A DNA stretch of 64,000 nt from contig NZ_JAGSOJ010000001.1 in the NCBI RefSeq assembly GCF_023684385.1, positions 248,001-312,000 of the forward strand, in the 5' to 3' direction. Positions 8,064 to 16,171 of this stretch are shown here, piece by piece. How positions within the stretch are numbered: position 1 is the first letter of the stretch; every line of letters starts with the position of its first letter. The notes under the pieces were generated by a model. The model searched no databases and was not told the origin of the DNA. It worked only from the letters and a program-made list of their open reading frames with translations. The stretch comes from Oceanirhabdus seepicola. GTDB lineage: Bacteria > Bacillota > Clostridia > Clostridiales > Clostridiaceae. Made by a program: the position numbers and the translations under genes.

Positions 8064-8759
8064 ATGAACAGAGAAAAAATATTAATAGTGGACGATGATT
8101 TAGATATTAGAAATTTAATAGAAATATATCTTAAAAATGAGGGATATGAAATAGTTAAGGCAAAAAACGGTAAGGAGGCTTTGGAATTAATCGATGATTC
8201 TTTTGATCTTGTACTACTCGATGTTATGATGCCTTTGATGGATGGTACAACTACCTGTACTGAAATAAGAAAAAATTATAACATGCCTATCATATTCCTT
8301 ACTGCTAAAACAGAAGATATGGATAAAGTTATAGGACTTACGGTTGGTGCTGATGATTATATAACAAAACCATTTAATGCAATTGAACTTATTGCAAGAA
8401 TTAAAGCTAATATTAGAAGATATGTTGATTTTAATGTTGCAAAAAGAGAACAACTTTCAAAGATCATTACTGTTAATGATTTAGAAATAAACCTTGATAC
8501 TCATAAAGTGAATAGATCAAATAAAGAAATCTATTTAACAAAAACTGAGTTCAATATTCTTGTATTGTTGACAAAAAACAGAGGAATTGTTTTTAGTATA
8601 AATAAAATTTATGATCGAGTTTGGGGAGAAGAGAGTCTCCTTAATGCAAATAATACAGTTATGGTTCACATCAGAAAACTAAGAGAAAAGATTGAAGTAG
8701 ATCCTAAAAATCCTAAATATATTAAAACTATATGGGGAGTAGGTTATAAAATTGAGTAA
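8064..8759 (+). CDS. OmpR/PhoB-family response regulator
   Basis: A 231-aa regulator. The receiver domain (1-115) has the acidic pocket DDD (10-12), phospho-acceptor D53 in LLDVMMP, the switch T in LTAKT and K in TKPF; it is followed by a winged-helix DNA-binding domain (about 135-231) ending in TIWGVGYKIE. It follows the CcdA-like gene by 61 bp in the same direction with no obvious terminator between, so it is probably the distal part of the reductase operon. Its stop overlaps the kinase start. The paired direct repeat at 2718-2752 is a candidate binding site. Confidence 0.93.
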   Translation: MNREKILIVDDDLDIRNLIEIYLKNEGYEIVKAKNGKEALELIDDSFDLVLLDVMMPLMDGTTTCTEIRKNYNMPIIFLTAKTEDMDKVIGLTVGADDYITKPFNAIELIARIKANIRRYVDFNVAKREQLSKIITVNDLEINLDTHKVNRSNKEIYLTKTEFNILVLLTKNRGIVFSINKIYDRVWGEESLLNANNTVMVHIRKLREKIEVDPKNPKYIKTIWGVGYKIE

Positions 8760-10128
8760 GAATTTCATTAATAAAATCCATGTTCAAATTATTTTTGTAA
8801 TTATTCTATCCTTAGGAATTAGTATTAGTGTATTTTTAGGACTTTCTGAATTAAACAATGAATTAAGCCTCAAACGAAAACAAGCTTTAATAAATGAACT
8901 AAAAGAAACTATTAATGATAACGTTAACCAAATAAAGCATGTTATTGATAAAAATGATATGACCTTTCAAGATGTGTTAAATAGTGATATTTTTGAAGAA
9001 TATAATAAATATGATATATATCTTACTAGTTTAGATGGCAAGTTATATCCAACAGATAAAGATGTTAATGAACATTTTGATGACCTAGATTTACAATCTG
9101 AATATCTCTCTGTTTTTAACATTAAATATAAAGATGGGTTCGGTATTATTCTGATTAAGCCAAATTTTCAGGCATTGGTGTCAGATATATATGAAGTTAT
9201 TATTGGTACCTTCTCTATTTCTCTTTTTTTAATTCTTTTATTACTTTTAACTAAAAATCAGATTAAGTACATAAAAAAAATAAATGATGGAATTGAGATT
9301 ATGGCTGGTGGAGAACTTACAAGTGAAATTACTGTAGAGGGAAATAACGAACTTACAAATTTAGCCATTTCAATTAACAGTATGGCAAGTTCTCTTCACT
9401 CAAAAATGGACTTAGAAAAAGAGCTTGATAGAAAGCAACGTAAACTCATTACAAATATATCACATGATTTAAGAACACCACTAACCTCACTTATAGGATA
9501 TCTTGATTTATTATCAAATCACAGCTATGAAAGTGTTTCCGAAGGCGATAAATATGTTGATATTGCATTAACTAAGAGCAAACGTCTACAAAAACTCATT
9601 GAAGATTTATTCGTGTATACAAAACTTGTTAACCAAGATGTGAATTTAGATATTGAAAAAGTAGATATCTGTATGTTGCTATCTCAATTTGTTGATGAAA
9701 TACAACCCAACCTGATTGAAAGAAATCTTAAGACAAAAATCAACTCATCAAATACCGAAATACTAGTACCACTTGATGTAAGTCAAATATTAAGAGTGTT
9801 AGAAAATATATTCAACAATATTACGAAATACGGACGTGAAAATTCCACTATAAGTATTTCTATTAATGAGCATGATGAAAAAGCAATCATAAAAATAACA
9901 AATGAAACGGATTTAGATTTAACTCACTCAGCAGAATTTCTTTTTGATAGACTATATGTTTCAGACGAAAACAGGCATAATCAATCTTCGGGAATTGGTT
10001 TATCAATTGTAGAAGAAATTGTTAAGCTGCATGGTGGAAACATTTATGCAAAATTTGATGAACCATTACTAAGTATAGTTATAGAATTGGATATTTATTC
10101 TGATAAGAGAGAATTCTATGAAACCTAA
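8752..10128 (+). CDS. Sensor histidine kinase (HAMP, HisKA, HATPase)
   Basis: A 458-aa membrane kinase that overlaps the response regulator by 8 bp and starts at TTG behind GGGGAG. Order: transmembrane helix 1 (about 12-31), extracellular domain (about 35-145), helix 2 (about 148-166), HAMP (about 167-220), HisKA with H238 in ISHDLRTPL, and HATPase_c with the F-box region and SSGIGLSIVEEIV. The N-box is degenerate (ENIFNNITKYG) but recognisable. The ~110-residue external domain has no cysteines or familiar fold that I can name, so the stimulus is unknown. Organisation is VanS-like. Confidence 0.92.
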   Translation: MSKNFINKIHVQIIFVIILSLGISISVFLGLSELNNELSLKRKQALINELKETINDNVNQIKHVIDKNDMTFQDVLNSDIFEEYNKYDIYLTSLDGKLYPTDKDVNEHFDDLDLQSEYLSVFNIKYKDGFGIILIKPNFQALVSDIYEVIIGTFSISLFLILLLLLTKNQIKYIKKINDGIEIMAGGELTSEITVEGNNELTNLAISINSMASSLHSKMDLEKELDRKQRKLITNISHDLRTPLTSLIGYLDLLSNHSYESVSEGDKYVDIALTKSKRLQKLIEDLFVYTKLVNQDVNLDIEKVDICMLLSQFVDEIQPNLIERNLKTKINSSNTEILVPLDVSQILRVLENIFNNITKYGRENSTISISINEHDEKAIIKITNETDLDLTHSAEFLFDRLYVSDENRHNQSSGIGLSIVEEIVKLHGGNIYAKFDEPLLSIVIELDIYSDKREFYET

Positions 10129-10327
10129 AAAACGATAATACAGAAAGAAAAAATAAGCATATTGATAACTTTTCTCCACAAACGCTAACTTCCTAGATTT
10201 CCAATCTCATAGAAAAAAATACTTATTTATTTGAATTGTTTGGTTAAACTGTTTAAGTAAATATATTTAATTATTAGAAATTAAATTGATATAATCTTAA
10301 TCAATAATTTTTCTGGGAGGAACATTT

Positions 10328-10735
10328 ATGAATAATGAAGTTGTTTCGGATAAACAAGGAATATCACTTATAGTGCTATTTATAATTGGTTCCTCTTCAA
10401 TAGTAGTTCCAGGATTACCAGCTAATAACGATGTATGGTTAGCAATTATTTTATCAGTCTTAATGGCAATGCCTATGGCACTTATTGCATCAAGACTTCA
10501 CGTTATCTTTCCAGAAAGAGATTTATTTGATATTATTGAAATCTGTTTTGGAAAATTTCTTGGTAAGATACTAATACTATCATTTACTTGGTTTGTCTTT
10601 AAGTTAGCAGCTGAAGTTTTAAGGAATTCTTCTCAATTTCTTAACACATCAAGTCTTACTGAAACACCTTTAATCATACCAATGATATGTATTAGCATGC
10701 TAATTCTTTTTATCGTAAAGAAAGAACTAGAATAA
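10328..10735 (+). pseudogene. Truncated GerAB-family spore germination permease
   Basis: A 135-aa frame with a GGGAGG ribosome binding site whose sequence matches the N-terminal third of GerAB germinant-receptor permeases: a glycine-rich first helix after a short 'ISLIVLFIIGSSSIVVPG' segment, helix 2 (LAIILSVLMAMPMALIASRL), then two further helices. Complete proteins are about 360 aa with 10 helices; only about four remain. The stop falls shortly before a long palindromic element (10849-11012), and no downstream remainder or gerAA/gerAC partner is present. It is best viewed as a decayed gene. Confidence 0.7.
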
Positions 10736-10848
10736 ATGAGGACTGTTTCATAATGTTCACTCCTCCATTTTCTTCGTTCTTTCTTACAACAGCTATACCT
10801 TCAAAAGTCCTTTGTAATGTAAAATTCAGCATTGATGACTATATTACC

Positions 10849-11012
10849 TTAGGCACTTCGAAATAAATAACAAGCCAGTTCAAGCTCCTATTTTGCATAA
10901 TCCTGCGTCTTTAGAACACGCACAGAGCCCTGCTATGCACGTATTCTAAATCCTTGTCTGATGCAAAATATAAGCTTTCCTTTGACTAGTTATTTATTTC
11001 AAAGTGCCTTAA
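10849..11012. repeat. 164-bp near-perfect palindromic element
   Basis: The left arm (TTAGGCACTT, GAAATAAATAAC, ATTTTGCAT, AGAACACG) is mirrored by the right arm (CGTATTCT, ATGCAAAAT, GTTATTTATTTC, AAGTGCCTTAA) around a centre near 10930. The whole stretch can form one long hairpin. It lies between converging transcription units (gerAB remnant and the NAD operon). No transposase or target duplication is visible. Possible readings are a MITE-like mobile palindrome or a bidirectional terminator. Confidence 0.7.
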
Positions 11013-11027
11013 TTAGATCAACTAACT

Positions 11028-11936
11028 TTAAAATTCTCGTTCCCAATTTTCATTAAACTTGAACACTTGAGCCGGTCTATAAGGTTTTCCTTCTATTTTT
11101 TCATCAGTTTCAACAATCATATTACCAATTTTTCTTCTAAAATTCAGTATTTCTTTTCCCATTATTGATTCATATACATATTGCAATTCCTTTACGACAA
11201 ATAGTCTAGGTAATAAATTAAATGCTATGGGACTCTCTTCTATCTTCTCCCTGAGTTTGTCTATTCCACAATCTATAACCTTATAATGATCAAAAGCTAA
11301 CAAATCTGTACTCTCTTCTAAAAGACTATATTTTACCTTCCTTCTTCTAAATATATCTTTTGAAATAGTTTCCTTAATTTCATAAATAATCTTCACACTA
11401 TCATCAATTGACTTTAATTCTAATTCATAGATCTTTTCAATGTTTTCCTTTTCCCAATCATTTTTAATTAATTTTTTATTAACCCAAAACCATGCAACTT
11501 CCTTGGCATCATCTCCAGCCATAGGATTTATGCTATTTTTAGGTATTAAAGCCATATTGGCAATACTTATGACTCTAGTCCTTGGATCCCTGTCAGTATC
11601 CCCAAATGCATATAACTGTTCAGTATATACGTTATCTACCCCGGTTTCTTCTTTTAATTCTCTTTTTAAGCCTTCTACCAAACTTTCATTCATGCGTACA
11701 AATCCCCCAGGAGTTGCCCATTGATTTATATATGGGTGTTCCTTTCTTTTAATTAAAAGAACCTGCATACCCTTTCTTGGCATTTTTCTTGGGTTGCTTT
11801 CTTCCTTATCCTCTGTTGTAAATATTATTATATCATTAGTGACACTTGGTCTTTCATATTTTTTAGCATCATAATTCTTTAAGAATTCTTCTTCATTAAA
11901 CCCATTTTCATCTATTATATATTTGTTACTTTCCAA
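11028..11936 (-). CDS. NrtR-like Nudix-domain transcriptional regulator
   Basis: A 302-aa protein, last in the NAD operon. The N-terminal Nudix domain (about 30-180) has an intact Nudix box, G78-x5-E84-x7-RE-x2-EE-x-GV (ending V100), so ADP-ribose hydrolase activity is possible. The C-terminal ~95 residues (CGIDKLREKI...LLPRLFVVKELQ...NFRRKIG) match the winged helix of NrtR regulators. These sense ADP-ribose and repress NAD biosynthesis and salvage genes. Starts at TTG behind AGGAAG. Gene context strongly supports control of its own operon. A plain ADP-ribose pyrophosphatase is the alternative, but the C-terminal domain argues against it. Confidence 0.82.
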   Translation of the reverse strand: MESNKYIIDENGFNEEEFLKNYDAKKYERPSVTNDIIIFTTEDKEESNPRKMPRKGMQVLLIKRKEHPYINQWATPGGFVRMNESLVEGLKRELKEETGVDNVYTEQLYAFGDTDRDPRTRVISIANMALIPKNSINPMAGDDAKEVAWFWVNKKLIKNDWEKENIEKIYELELKSIDDSVKIIYEIKETISKDIFRRRKVKYSLLEESTDLLAFDHYKVIDCGIDKLREKIEESPIAFNLLPRLFVVKELQYVYESIMGKEILNFRRKIGNMIVETDEKIEGKPYRPAQVFKFNENWEREF

Positions 11937-12002
11937 CTATATCACTTCCTATAATTATGTTTGATAATAATTCATATATGAAGTAATTATAGTACAAAGT
12001 TA

Positions 12003-12803
12003 CTAATTAATACAAATAGAAATTTCACTATTATAGTGTGGTACTTGTATGTTTCTTTTATGATTATTTATTTTCCATCTATTTTTGATTATTTCTTTAA
12101 TTTTTTTATCTTCACATACTCCAACTCTTATGAATTTATCTAATACTTCATAAGAAAACCCCAAATTTTCCTCATCACTAACCCCTGATAAACCATCACT
12201 TGGTTCCTTTTGAATTAAGTCCCTTGGCAAACCTAAATACTCACCAATTTTTACTACTTCCCTTTTTGTAAATGTAGATAGTATTGCAAAGTCACACGCT
12301 GTATCTCCATACTTAGTGCAATACCCAACTAAACTTTCACTTAAATTCCCTGTACCAACTATCCTATAACTTAATTCTTGTCCTATAGTATATACAGTTG
12401 TCATTCTCAATCTTGGTGCGATATTAGTCAGCGTATGTGAGCTTAAATTAATACTCTTAGAATTTGAATATTCAAACTCACTGCATTCTATAGAATTAGT
12501 TATTGCTTGATAGCTCTCTTGAATATTCACAGTAGTATACCTTATCTTTAACATCTCACATACTTTTTTGCTATCATGTATATCTTTCTGCTGACCATTT
12601 GGCATCATAACACCTAAGACTTTTTCACTCCCTATTGCTTCACAAAGTAGCTTTGCTGCTACAGTACTATCTTTCCCACCACTAATGCCGATTATAACCC
12701 CCTTTGCATTTCCACTGCAATTATTAAACCAATGCTTTATCCACTTAATGCAATTGTCTGTTTGTTCCTCTACATTAAACACATATCCATTTTTATTATT
12801 CAT
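12003..12803 (-). CDS. nadE: Ammonia-dependent NAD+ synthetase
   Basis: A 266-aa N-type ATP pyrophosphatase that amidates nicotinic acid adenine dinucleotide to NAD+. The PP-loop GISGGKDST lies near residue 43; GTGNLSESLVGYCTKYGD and KEPSDGLSGVSDEENLGFSY are the NaAD/ATP-binding signatures of short NadE. There is no N-terminal glutaminase domain, so ammonia must come from solution or a partner. The ATG at 12803 is preferred because GGAG lies 8 nt upstream; a GTG at 12812 would overlap that site. Its start is about 11 bp after the nadV stop, in one operon with prs and pncA. Confidence 0.92.
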   Translation of the reverse strand: MNNKNGYVFNVEEQTDNCIKWIKHWFNNCSGNAKGVIIGISGGKDSTVAAKLLCEAIGSEKVLGVMMPNGQQKDIHDSKKVCEMLKIRYTTVNIQESYQAITNSIECSEFEYSNSKSINLSSHTLTNIAPRLRMTTVYTIGQELSYRIVGTGNLSESLVGYCTKYGDTACDFAILSTFTKREVVKIGEYLGLPRDLIQKEPSDGLSGVSDEENLGFSYEVLDKFIRVGVCEDKKIKEIIKNRWKINNHKRNIQVPHYNSEISICIN

Positions 12804-12814
12804 ATTGTCCACTC

Positions 12815-14305
12815 CTAAAAATTTTTATTGTATATTTCTTCTCTTATCTCTCTCAATGAAGTTTCTTTAAATAATTTTCCATTTTCAAATACTGTCTGTA
12901 GTAAATCTTCATTTCTATACTTAGAATAGTCTTCATTATTTAACCCATCTATCGCCTTTAATTTTCCTTCCTGATCTTCAATAACTACTACTTTTCCCTT
13001 TAAAGACTTTTTAATATTCTCTTCATCGGTCTTTGGATTTTTAAATATTTCAATTTCCTTTCCATTGATAACTGCATAAGTCGCCTTTAATGCCCATCCT
13101 TGAGTGTCTCTTGTTAAGTACTGCAGTGAATAGCTTCCAACACCAAATATTACATTTTCAACTGAGTACCCCATTGTCATAAGTCTATTGCATATGCTTT
13201 CACATCTTTCAAGAGTTATAGAATCCCCATACACAATTCTTATATGCTTGTCTAAAACCTTATATCCCTTTGAATTAATATATCCTCCGAATGTATTCCA
13301 AAGAGAATTTATGGTGCCCAATTTTTCTAGCTTATCATCACTTTCCTCATTGCCACAAATAATCTTTTCAGGATCTCCGCTATCTGGTCTTACGTTAATA
13401 CACCCCTCTCTATTTAGCACCACATCTTTATATTTTGGTAAAATGATGTTTATGAAATTGAAATAATCATAACTATCACAGACAAAACTAAAATTACCCT
13501 TCGGATATATTTCTGTACACATTCTTAGAAAGAATTTTTCTTCATCACTATCTACAGCAAAATTGCTGGTTGTACAACTATGTTCAACACTTGCAGACCA
13601 ATTTCCTACAGTTTCTTTTGCAGAGTCTGCATTATAATATTGATTTAAATATGGAAGCACAGGAATGGTTGATGTCTTTGTAAAGCTAGTAAGAAATCCT
13701 GATGATGCTGATAAAGCACTTTCATTTGAAGACATTCCTCTATAACTAAAATCTCCGCAGGCAACTGACTTCCAATTAGGATTATCACCAGTCTTTTCAA
13801 CATACTTTTCTATTATTTTTCTATATTCATATGCCAATGTTGCGCAAGTGGATGGACTCCATAAACTACAAGAAATAATACTTTCTAAAAAGTTTGTAAG
13901 CCATGCAAAATCCTCATGAGTATTTTCTATTGTCATACAAGGAACTCTATAAGGCACCTTTGTCCCTTCTTTTAATGCCTTTATTTCAATAGGTAGATAT
14001 CCTAATTTATGCAGCTTTTTAAAATGTTCTGTTTCAGGATTTTCTTCAAATGTATTACTTATATATAACTTGTATTCTTCTAATACTTCTTCTATATTTC
14101 TATTGAAAAAATTCTCATTAAAATTTTCTATAAGATATTTTTTTATAAAAGCTTGTAATCCAAACCAAATCACTTCATTACTTCTTGAAAAGTACTTATT
14201 GCTCCTAGGTACCCATGTGGAATATAATTTGGTCATATTGTCTGGGTATAAATTTTTATGGCATATTTTATAAAAGTCTTCTAACAATATTGGATTATTT
14301 ATCAT
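12815..14305 (-). CDS. nadV: Nicotinamide phosphoribosyltransferase
   Basis: A 496-aa NAMPT/NadV enzyme: nicotinamide plus PRPP gives NMN. The length and motifs (YKICHKNLYP near the N-terminus, CGDFSYRGMSSNESA, a SVEHSCTTS active-site segment, INVRPDSGDP, and SITLERC/GVGSYSLQYLTRDTQG for the phosphate site) match the NAMPT branch rather than nicotinate phosphoribosyltransferase. The PRPP it uses is presumably made by the adjacent prs product; prs-nadV neighbours are common in bacteria and phages. An NMN adenylyltransferase is still required and is not in this window. Start is ATG with GGAGAG upstream. Confidence 0.9.
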   Translation of the reverse strand: MINNPILLEDFYKICHKNLYPDNMTKLYSTWVPRSNKYFSRSNEVIWFGLQAFIKKYLIENFNENFFNRNIEEVLEEYKLYISNTFEENPETEHFKKLHKLGYLPIEIKALKEGTKVPYRVPCMTIENTHEDFAWLTNFLESIISCSLWSPSTCATLAYEYRKIIEKYVEKTGDNPNWKSVACGDFSYRGMSSNESALSASSGFLTSFTKTSTIPVLPYLNQYYNADSAKETVGNWSASVEHSCTTSNFAVDSDEEKFFLRMCTEIYPKGNFSFVCDSYDYFNFINIILPKYKDVVLNREGCINVRPDSGDPEKIICGNEESDDKLEKLGTINSLWNTFGGYINSKGYKVLDKHIRIVYGDSITLERCESICNRLMTMGYSVENVIFGVGSYSLQYLTRDTQGWALKATYAVINGKEIEIFKNPKTDEENIKKSLKGKVVVIEDQEGKLKAIDGLNNEDYSKYRNEDLLQTVFENGKLFKETSLREIREEIYNKNF

Positions 14306-14324
14306 ATAGCATCTCTCCTCATTA

Positions 14325-15146
14325 CTAATTAATTGGTTTTAAAATTGTTATCTTTTCTTGAGAATAATCATTGAATATACTATCACTTGTATATATTTCA
14401 TCTATAATATTACTGTTTAAAAGTTTCCCCTCCTTAACACTGTCTTCTAAATGCGATACATATAAATATACATTTTGGGCTCCCTTGCTTTTAATCTCAC
14501 TTCCACTTAAGAAAAACGTCATACCTTTACTGCATAAATCATCTATAATAAGAACATTTTTATCTTTCAAATCTGGTGCATTTACTAACTCATATTTTTC
14601 TATATATCCTGTTTGAAGATTTCTTTTCTTATTTCCGTAGAAGTAGGTAATATGCTCAGGTAGCTTAATCTTTTCTGGATACTTTTTACATGCTCCATTA
14701 TCTGGATAAAACACATAATCAATATTATTTTCATGAATTATTTTATCCAAATAAGGTTGAATTGAGATTTCACTTACTCTCTGTAGCACTGCTACACTTA
14801 CTGAGCTATGAGGATCTAAAACAAATACTCTATTAAATTTCAAATCATTTATAATTTCACAAAAATACTTGCAACTAAACATATATCCATCAATATATCT
14901 ATCCATCCTTGAATAAGGTATATATTTCATTGTTAAATTAACCTTTGTATTAGAATGCACATCATCTAGGTATTTCTTTGTCATAATTAACGCTGTTATA
15001 TCTCCATCACTCTCATATCTAAAGTTAATATTAATTTCATCTCCTGTTAGACCACTAGAACATATACTATTTTTGAATATTGTTTCTTTATTTGGATAGA
15101 CTTCTGTTCCTACTGCAACTCCATTAATTTCTACCATTTTTTTCAC
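14325..15146 (-). CDS. prs: Ribose-phosphate pyrophosphokinase of the NAD-salvage type
   Basis: A 273-aa PRPP synthetase-like protein, about 40 residues shorter than the housekeeping enzyme. It keeps the substrate motifs YIPYSRMDR (class I 'PYaRqDR') and the PRPP-binding loop NVLIIDDLCSKGMTF; the FVLDPHS block is the 'D-H' ATP/Mg segment. This diverged, shorter form typically travels with nadV and supplies PRPP for nicotinamide salvage. It has a GGAGTG ribosome binding site and lies 14 bp after pncA and 19 bp before nadV, within one operon. Confidence 0.85.
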   Translation of the reverse strand: MKKMVEINGVAVGTEVYPNKETIFKNSICSSGLTGDEININFRYESDGDITALIMTKKYLDDVHSNTKVNLTMKYIPYSRMDRYIDGYMFSCKYFCEIINDLKFNRVFVLDPHSSVSVAVLQRVSEISIQPYLDKIIHENNIDYVFYPDNGACKKYPEKIKLPEHITYFYGNKKRNLQTGYIEKYELVNAPDLKDKNVLIIDDLCSKGMTFFLSGSEIKSKGAQNVYLYVSHLEDSVKEGKLLNSNIIDEIYTSDSIFNDYSQEKITILKPIN

Positions 15147-15160
15147 TCCATTTATCTATA

Positions 15161-15718
15161 TTATTTTTGATTTTCTATAACATGCATCTGTAGATTTTTC
15201 ATAATTTCAAAGGTCTTTCTTTCTAAGTCTTTATTGCCACTTCCACATAAATTTTTTCTTATAAATATTTCACTATTTTCAAAAACCGTCTGACAAATTA
15301 TAGCGTTGGATAAAACACATATATTTGTATCAATACCACATAACTCAACTGATTCTATTTCTCCAAGTTCTTCTTTTAATTTCATAAATTCCATTGTCCC
15401 AAACTTGTTCTTTTGTATAATATATACCGCTTTATCTTCAGCTATCTTTTTAAGCTCCTTTCCAAAAAGTTTATGCCCTTCTGAGTCTTTTACACAATGT
15501 TCTATTGGAAGATATTTACCCTCTAAGGTTCTTAGGTAATCCTTATCATGAGTATCCATTGTAAAAATAATATAGTCTATGTTTTCTTTATATTCCCTAA
15601 CCTTCTCAAGTATTTTGTCATAAAGTAACTCTGCTCCTTTGAATCCTAAACTACCATTAACAAAATCTCTTTGATAATCAACAACTACTAACAAGTTCTT
15701 TTTTTCACTCATATTCAT
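15161..15718 (-). CDS. pncA: Nicotinamidase / cysteine hydrolase (isochorismatase family)
   Basis: A 185-aa isochorismatase-fold hydrolase, first gene of the NAD operon. Catalytic triad candidates are D in VVVDYQRDF, K in IQKNKFGT and the nucleophile C in GIDTNICVL. The metal-site pattern DTHDKDYL...EGKYLPIEHC fits nicotinamidase, which converts nicotinamide to nicotinate. Because the same operon also encodes NAMPT, nicotinamide could flow either way. The ATG at 15718 is chosen because GGGAG sits 5 nt upstream; a TTG at 15742 would bury that site inside the gene. No nicotinate phosphoribosyltransferase is in the window. Confidence 0.8.
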   Translation of the reverse strand: MNMSEKKNLLVVVDYQRDFVNGSLGFKGAELLYDKILEKVREYKENIDYIIFTMDTHDKDYLRTLEGKYLPIEHCVKDSEGHKLFGKELKKIAEDKAVYIIQKNKFGTMEFMKLKEELGEIESVELCGIDTNICVLSNAIICQTVFENSEIFIRKNLCGSGNKDLERKTFEIMKNLQMHVIENQK

Positions 15719-15787
15719 TTTCTCTCCCTTTATATTTTTCAATTACCTTTATTCAATACAATTTCATCACATTCTTACTTATTATCA

Positions 15788-15811
15788 TTTTGACACTAAG
15801 TGCCGTCAAAA
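15788..15811. promoter_or_regulatory. Candidate operator in the NAD operon leader (distal copy)
   Basis: TTTGACACTAAGTGCCGTCAAA is an inverted repeat (TTTGAC/GTCAAA) around CACTAAGTG. The core TGACACTAAGTG recurs in inverted orientation at 15891-15904, just after the operon promoter. It is a plausible binding site for the NrtR-like regulator encoded at the operon's end; no consensus was checked. Confidence 0.4.
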
Positions 15812-15889
15812 AAAATTGCTCCCATTTTTTATACTATCACTGCTCTGATGTTATTCACATTTCTCCAATTTGTATACGCTTTCTCATTC

Positions 15890-15948
15890 ACACTTAGTAT
15901 CACTTTGATTATAAGTAAGATTATACACCTATTCATCAATTTATGCAA
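15890..15948 (-). promoter_or_regulatory. Promoter and proximal operator of the NAD operon
   Basis: On the minus strand, TTGCAT (15948-15943), a 17-bp spacer and TATAAT (15925-15920) form a good vegetative promoter. GTGATACTAAGTG (about 15903-15891) lies at roughly +10 to +22, where a bound repressor would block transcription. This core matches the motif at 15788-15811. Confidence 0.5.
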
Positions 15949-15956
15949 GTAAAATC

Positions 15957-15996
15957 TCAATTTATAGAATGGGGTTACACCCCATTCCATAAATTG
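15957..15996. terminator. Hairpin, probable terminator
   Basis: CAATTTATAGAATGGGGT and its near-complement flank a 'TACA' loop. It separates the surface-protein gene at 16172 from the NAD operon promoter. The U-tract is weak, so termination strength is uncertain. Confidence 0.5.
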
Positions 15997-16006
15997 TAAT
16001 ACAACA

Positions 16007-16060
16007 CAAAAAGACCATGAAGTTTTTAAGCTATAATAGCTATCTTCACAGTCATTTTAA
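16007..16060. terminator. Hairpin sharing a 17-mer with the one at 26214
   Basis: ACAAAAAGACCATGAAG starts a stem closed by CTTCACAGTCATTTT with an inner AGCTAT/ATAGCT stem. It lies downstream of the 460-aa surface protein gene. The same 17-mer begins the hairpin at 26214. Confidence 0.55.
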
Positions 16061-16171
16061 GTTTATATTAATTTACAACACATATCCATTACACCCTATC
16101 AAATACCAACTCTTACTTTCATAGCATCGGTTATTACATCTATGAATAACTAATTTGTTTTGTATTTGTCT

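Noticed and set aside
11028..15742. NAD operon considered as a phage anti-defence NAD-restoration cassette
   Set aside because: nadV-prs pairs do occur in phages, but here they sit with nadE, pncA and an NrtR-like regulator, with no phage genes around, so housekeeping salvage is simpler.
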